Position numbers and translations under genes: made by a program. A DNA stretch of 64,000 nucleotides from Nostoc foliaceum FACHB-393 (GTDB taxonomy: Bacteria > Cyanobacteriota > Cyanobacteriia > Cyanobacteriales > Nostocaceae): positions 47,487-111,486 of the forward strand of contig NZ_JACJTD010000026.1 in the NCBI RefSeq assembly GCF_014698505.1. Reading direction: 5' to 3'. The notes under the pieces are model-generated. The model saw only the letters and a list, made by a program, of their open reading frames with translations, was not told the origin of the DNA and made no database searches. Every line of letters begins with the position of its first letter. The first letter of the stretch is position 1. Shown here piece by piece: positions 60,403 through 64,000 of the stretch.

Positions 60403-62136
60403 TTGAAAGGTAGATTTATTAGTAGCCGCAGTCATAGCAAAACCTGGATGTTCGCATGGTTACTAATTGCGGGAGTAAATGGAGTTGCACAAAAAGCAAT
60501 AGCACAAGAGTACATAAACACAATAACTACTCAGGAGTTAAAAGTTAGGAGCCAGGAGACAGAAGTTAAGAGTGATAATATTATTCCCTCATCTCCATCC
60601 CTCTCCCCAAAAGATCCGATGGCACAAGTTACATCGGTTTCTCAACTCAAAGACGTACAACCGAACGATTGGGCATTCCAGGCATTACAGTCTCTAGTAG
60701 AACGTTATGGTTGTATCGCCGGATATCCAGATAGCAGCTATCGCGGTAATCGTGCGTTAAATCGGTATGAATTTGCGGCCGGTGTGAATGCTTGTCTAGA
60801 TAGAGTCAACGAATTAATCACTACAGCCACCAGCGATTTAGTCACCCGCGAAGATTTAGCAATATTACAAAAATTGCAGTCAGAATTTGCCCCTGAATTA
60901 GCAACTTTGCGGGGTCGTATGGATAGTTTAGAAGCTAGAACCGCCGAAATCGAAGCTAACGAATTCTCAACAACAACCAAACTCAGTGGACTACTGATAG
61001 TTGGCATTCAAGGACGCACTAACAATCGTGGCGATGTTAATCCTAGAGATGGACAAAAAGATACAGATGATGCAGGGACAAACGTTAATGTTATGTCTCT
61101 GGCGCAGTTGTATTTAACTAGTCAAATCACTCCCAGTAGTTACTTGTTTATAGGTCTTATAGATGGAAAAGGTACTACTGCGCCGAGATTTACCAATAGT
61201 GTTTCCCGGAATGATGTTTTACTCGGCTATGAATTTCCTACAAATAGCTTGATTGTAAGTGACCTTAATTTTCATTGGCTAGTGACAGATAAATTAGCAG
61301 TGATGGTGGGAACAGAAGGTGTAAGTATGCCAGCTGCTTTCCGAGGCCCCAATCGAGTAGAAAGTGCTGCAACAGGGCCGTTATCTTATTTTGCCCAAAG
61401 AAACCCTATTTTAAATATGGGATACGGTCACGGCGGTATAGCTATTGATTGGCAATTTGCTCAACGCGCTAGTTTGCAAGCTATTTATACTAGTTATCAA
61501 CCAGGAAATCCCGGTCAAAGCAGCGGTTTATTTGATGGAACCACCACTACAGGCGTGCAATTGCTGCTGACACCAACCGATACTCTAGATTTAAGTTTGT
61601 ATTACGTTAACAATTACTCCTCAGATGGCTGTTTACTAACCTTTGTTGGCGATGAATGCTTAACTACAGTTAATACTACTACAGGAAAATCAGCACCCTT
61701 GCAAACCAACGCCGTGGGTGCGACTGTAACTTGGCAAATTTCTTCCCGCATTAGCGCAGGTGCGTGGGGTGGTTATACTAAATCTTACATTCCTGGGCGA
61801 TCGGGAAATGTAGAGACGACAAATTATATGGTGTTTCTGAATTTCCCTGATTTATTCGCTAAAGGAAATTTGGGAGGAATTTATGTCGGTCAACCTCCTA
61901 AAATCACCAGTAGCAACTTACCTTTAGGGAATAATGTCCCTGATTTTGTCAATACAGGTTTAGGACGTGGAGGTGGACAACCAGGGACAACCACTCAAAT
62001 TGAGGCATTTTATCGTTTCCAGCTAACAGACAACATCAGTATTACACCAGGAATAATTCATCTCTTGGAGCCTGGACATACACCAGATAGTGACTCAGTT
62101 ACCATCGGGATTCTGCGGAGTACTTTTACTTTTTAA
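60403..62136 (+). CDS. SLH-domain OprB-type porin (iron uptake porin family)
   Basis: A 577-aa outer-membrane protein starting at TTG 60403. A signal peptide (MKGRFISSRSHSKTWMFAWL, then a hydrophobic core and cleavage after AIA near residue 35). An SLH domain at ~70-135 (SQLKDVQPNDWAFQALQSLV, RYEFAAGVNACLDRVNEL) binds the cell wall polymer. A short coiled coil (~145-190) leads to the OprB-like beta barrel (~200-577), ending in Phe (SVTIGILRSTFTF), as outer-membrane proteins do. Such porins carry ions or small solutes; iron or carbohydrate cannot be separated. Two Cys pairs (CIAG, DGCLLTFVGDECLT). Confidence 0.92.
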   Translation: MKGRFISSRSHSKTWMFAWLLIAGVNGVAQKAIAQEYINTITTQELKVRSQETEVKSDNIIPSSPSLSPKDPMAQVTSVSQLKDVQPNDWAFQALQSLVERYGCIAGYPDSSYRGNRALNRYEFAAGVNACLDRVNELITTATSDLVTREDLAILQKLQSEFAPELATLRGRMDSLEARTAEIEANEFSTTTKLSGLLIVGIQGRTNNRGDVNPRDGQKDTDDAGTNVNVMSLAQLYLTSQITPSSYLFIGLIDGKGTTAPRFTNSVSRNDVLLGYEFPTNSLIVSDLNFHWLVTDKLAVMVGTEGVSMPAAFRGPNRVESAATGPLSYFAQRNPILNMGYGHGGIAIDWQFAQRASLQAIYTSYQPGNPGQSSGLFDGTTTTGVQLLLTPTDTLDLSLYYVNNYSSDGCLLTFVGDECLTTVNTTTGKSAPLQTNAVGATVTWQISSRISAGAWGGYTKSYIPGRSGNVETTNYMVFLNFPDLFAKGNLGGIYVGQPPKITSSNLPLGNNVPDFVNTGLGRGGGQPGTTTQIEAFYRFQLTDNISITPGIIHLLEPGHTPDSDSVTIGILRSTFTF

Positions 62137-63112
62137 TTTCGCTTGCACATAAATATTATTTAACTTATTGAACTTAAGTATTTACAGATGTTTATACCCA
62201 AGTGGACGCAACATACAATGAAAATCTCTTTTTAAATATCCTATACTCAATGCCCTATAAACCATGCTCCATTTTCAATTGATATAAAAAAAGGTTTGGC
62301 TCATGGCCAAACCTCTATATAAATCCAGTGCATAACAACATCCCGAATTAATTTACTCATTATTATATTCATAGGGCATCTTCCTATAGGATGTGTGCAA
62401 ATATCCTGAAACCTGATAGAACATTACCTGAGTATCTCTGAATACTAAAATAAAAAATTAATCTGCCATAGGCTAGAGGCTACGACAGATTTATTGAGAT
62501 GTTAAAGTTAGTAAAATAGTTAGAAAGATTTTTACTTCCAGAACTTGCATCAAAGCGATGTTCCCAACTAGCAATCAAAATAAAAGACGGGATTATTTAT
62601 CCCGTCTAAATAGCTTGAAAGTAGCAATACACCTTGGACTCTGGAAAAATAGCACAAATAAAATTCAATAGGTTGTAAGGCTAGCAAATAATATGAACAA
62701 AAAGAATGCTCGTTTAGTTGACTCTTAATGTTTTAATCATTTGCATTCTAGTCAATTTAACATAGTTTGATTGTAATGTAATGCCAAAATGCCAAATAAT
62801 GAACAACAAAAAAGACGGGGGTTAGCCCGTCTCCTGTATAATAAGTAAAACATCTTGGTAATTTCTGCAATATATCAAAATACTTTAATCACAATCTGCC
62901 AAATTGCCAAATACTTACCAATAAAGCATAAATATTAATTTCTCTGTAGTTAGATATTTTTATCAGCTATAAATTTTGCTCTCGCCAAAAAATAATAGTT
63001 ACTCAAAGGGTCTAGTTATGAATTGCAACAAGAAAATATAGTTTTATATTGTGGGTAATGAACGTGAATTTGACACCTCATATCGTGTCTGTTTAATTAG
63101 CCCAATCAAAAG

Positions 63113-63199
63113 ACCTCTCCTTGGTTTTACTAAACAAAACCTTCCCTCTTTGAATTTGAGAGGGGCTGCCTTTAACTAAGGTTCAAGGCAAGGAGAGGT
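63113..63199. repeat. 87-bp inverted-repeat element
   Basis: Ends acctctccttg (63113-63123) and caaggagaggt (63189-63199) are perfect 11-bp inverted repeats. The centre contains a second stem (ccctcttt / gagagggg, ~63144-63165). A MITE-like dispersed repeat; no coding content. Confidence 0.7.
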
Positions 63200-63503
63200 T
63201 CGTCGAACTCACGTTGTTCAGATAATTGCTATATAGTTAGTTAAGCAAAATCAGCCCCACAACATCAGTGGTGCGCCATTCCTTATTAGTATCAACTTAA
63301 ATCAACAGACAGGAAAAAATCTCATTTCCAGGATCTAAAAAGGAAATGCTGCCTACATCATTTCCGCCGCGAGTCAGGTAGGCGGAGGGGAGCCTCTTAG
63401 TGACGCTCTCCCGCTAACCGCAAGCGGTGTAACGCTGTTTTATGACTCTCACGAGATAAAAATCAGAAACATTGGTTTCTGATTTGTTTTTATAAATCTA
63501 GGC

Positions 63504-63608
63504 GTAGGTTGGGTTGAGGAACGTAGACGCAAAGAGGCTTACCGCAGGGTAACCCAACACCAAGAATCCTTGATTTTGTTGGGTTTCACTCTGTTCAACC
63601 CAACCTAC
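63504..63608. repeat. 105-bp element with 14-bp terminal inverted repeats
   Basis: Ends gtaggttgggttga (63504-63517) and tcaacccaacctac (63595-63608) are perfect inverted repeats, and inner aacccaacacc / tgttgggtt words add a second stem. Known as a dispersed hairpin in cyanobacterial intergenic DNA. Confidence 0.8.
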
Positions 63609-63934
63609 AAATATTTTATTTTTTCAGAGTAATAAAAGAGCGGTAACGGAAGCATCTAACCTCACGATTAGAGTTTTGATTCACAGGACTGGTATTCCAG
63701 TATCTTCCACAGCCTGCAACGATGCGTCCACACCGCCGCTCCTATCATCCCAACGCTGGGAGAAGACTCGCTACCGCTTCTCTGCGAGACGCTACGCGAA
63801 CGCTATCACCAACGACCCTTACGGGTGTGGTTGGAGTACCCCGGAGATTTTGATGGGCATTCCCAGCCTCTGGCTATTGGTGACAACTTAAGAAAAAGGT
63901 AAGCTTGTCAACAGGTGCATCAAGGGAAAAAACG

Positions 63935-64000
63935 ATGGGAAATCCAAGAGTCGGAAACCCAGATCACAAGCGGGATAGAAACATGCCAGCGCCAGAAAAC
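63935..64000 (+). CDS. Possible start of a gene running off the right edge
   Basis: An ATG at 63935 opens a frame of 22 codons to the window end (MGNPRVGNPDHKRDRNMPAP). An aaggg box lies ~10 bases upstream. The basic N-terminus is not recognised. Too short to be sure; it may equally be non-coding. Confidence 0.35.
   Translation, partial: MGNPRVGNPDHKRDRNMPAPEN

Larger units (their letters stand above)
62137..63934. other. Gene-poor 1.8-kb region with hairpins and repeats
   Basis: No gene is convincing. Hairpins: 62292-62314 (aggtttggc / gccaaacct, 5-base loop, T-run on the minus strand), 62586-62606 (gacgggat / atcccgtc), 62814-62831 (gacggg / cccgtc), 63113-63199 (acctctccttg / caaggagaggt at the two ends) and 63504-63608. 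Dispersed words of the gcgagacgctacgcgaacgc type lie at 63770-63810. The two gacggg hairpins 220 bp apart share their stem. A 71-codon frame at 63676 is repeat sequence, not a gene. Confidence 0.6.

Noticed and set aside
63676..63891. 71-codon frame in the right-hand gap
   Set aside because: Composed of dispersed repeat words found elsewhere in the window.

Overview
The window reads as chromosome of a filamentous, probably heterocyst-forming cyanobacterium of the Nostoc/Anabaena type. The reasons are the very frequent GCGATCGC (HIP1) octamers, AT-rich intergenic DNA full of short dispersed repeats, and typical cyanobacterial genes: acsF (chlorophyll synthesis), cpcT (phycocyanin lyase), a Cph1-type phytochrome with its response regulator, an SLH-OprB porin and TPR-tailed Ser/Thr kinases. 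Genus is inference; there is no rRNA in the window.

Layout. 0-8.2 kb: signalling and membrane genes (kinase-TPR, a rhomboid homologue lacking its catalytic residues, a PAS-rich hybrid histidine kinase, a GTPase-DUF697 protein) and a 21-bp tandem array. 8.5-14.5 kb: a hydantoinase/5-oxoprolinase pair (hyuA, hyuB) beside a divergently placed MocR-type regulator whose upstream region carries repeated CAACTG/CAGTTG-like half-sites. 14.6-18.5 kb: a decayed island. An NB-ARC/TPR (STAND) gene is broken by a 152-bp MITE-like insertion, lies between two copies of the same 42-bp tandem array, and is followed by a decayed metX. 18.7-27.5 kb: a Rieske protein, a TPR protein with an in-frame dispersed repeat, a DUF411 protein, an FAD oxidoreductase and holB. 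27.8-30.7 kb: an orphan VMAP-type HTH domain next to two peptidoglycan hydrolases without signal peptides. 30.7-44.7 kb: mnmG, an M15 peptidase, an NYN nuclease-like protein with a CHAT/TPR-type N-terminus, a DMT transporter, DUF2996, TM2 and acsF, then a compact three-gene ATP-grasp cluster. 44.9-46.8 kb: a 200-bp element with perfect 43-bp terminal inverted repeats that truncates a restriction-like gene, a 63-bp tandem array and a 106-bp palindromic element. 46.9-62.1 kb: dus, a type II NADH dehydrogenase, a three-gene phytochrome signalling operon, tRNA-Cys, an MbtH remnant, cpcT, thrC, a large membrane-anchored protein and a porin. 62.1-63.9 kb is gene-free and rich in hairpins.

Genes that appear to act together: the phytochrome, Rcp and REC-kinase operon; hyuA with hyuB, possibly controlled by the MocR protein; the two murein hydrolases; and the ATP-grasp trio, which is the best candidate here for an undescribed pathway. 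The strongest directly readable results are the reversible MITE disruption of the STAND gene (removing 157 bp restores one 841-codon frame), the pseudo-rhomboid, the 43-bp-TIR element, and a shared 21-bp base period in the tandem arrays. All family assignments come from motif recognition; no database search was made.
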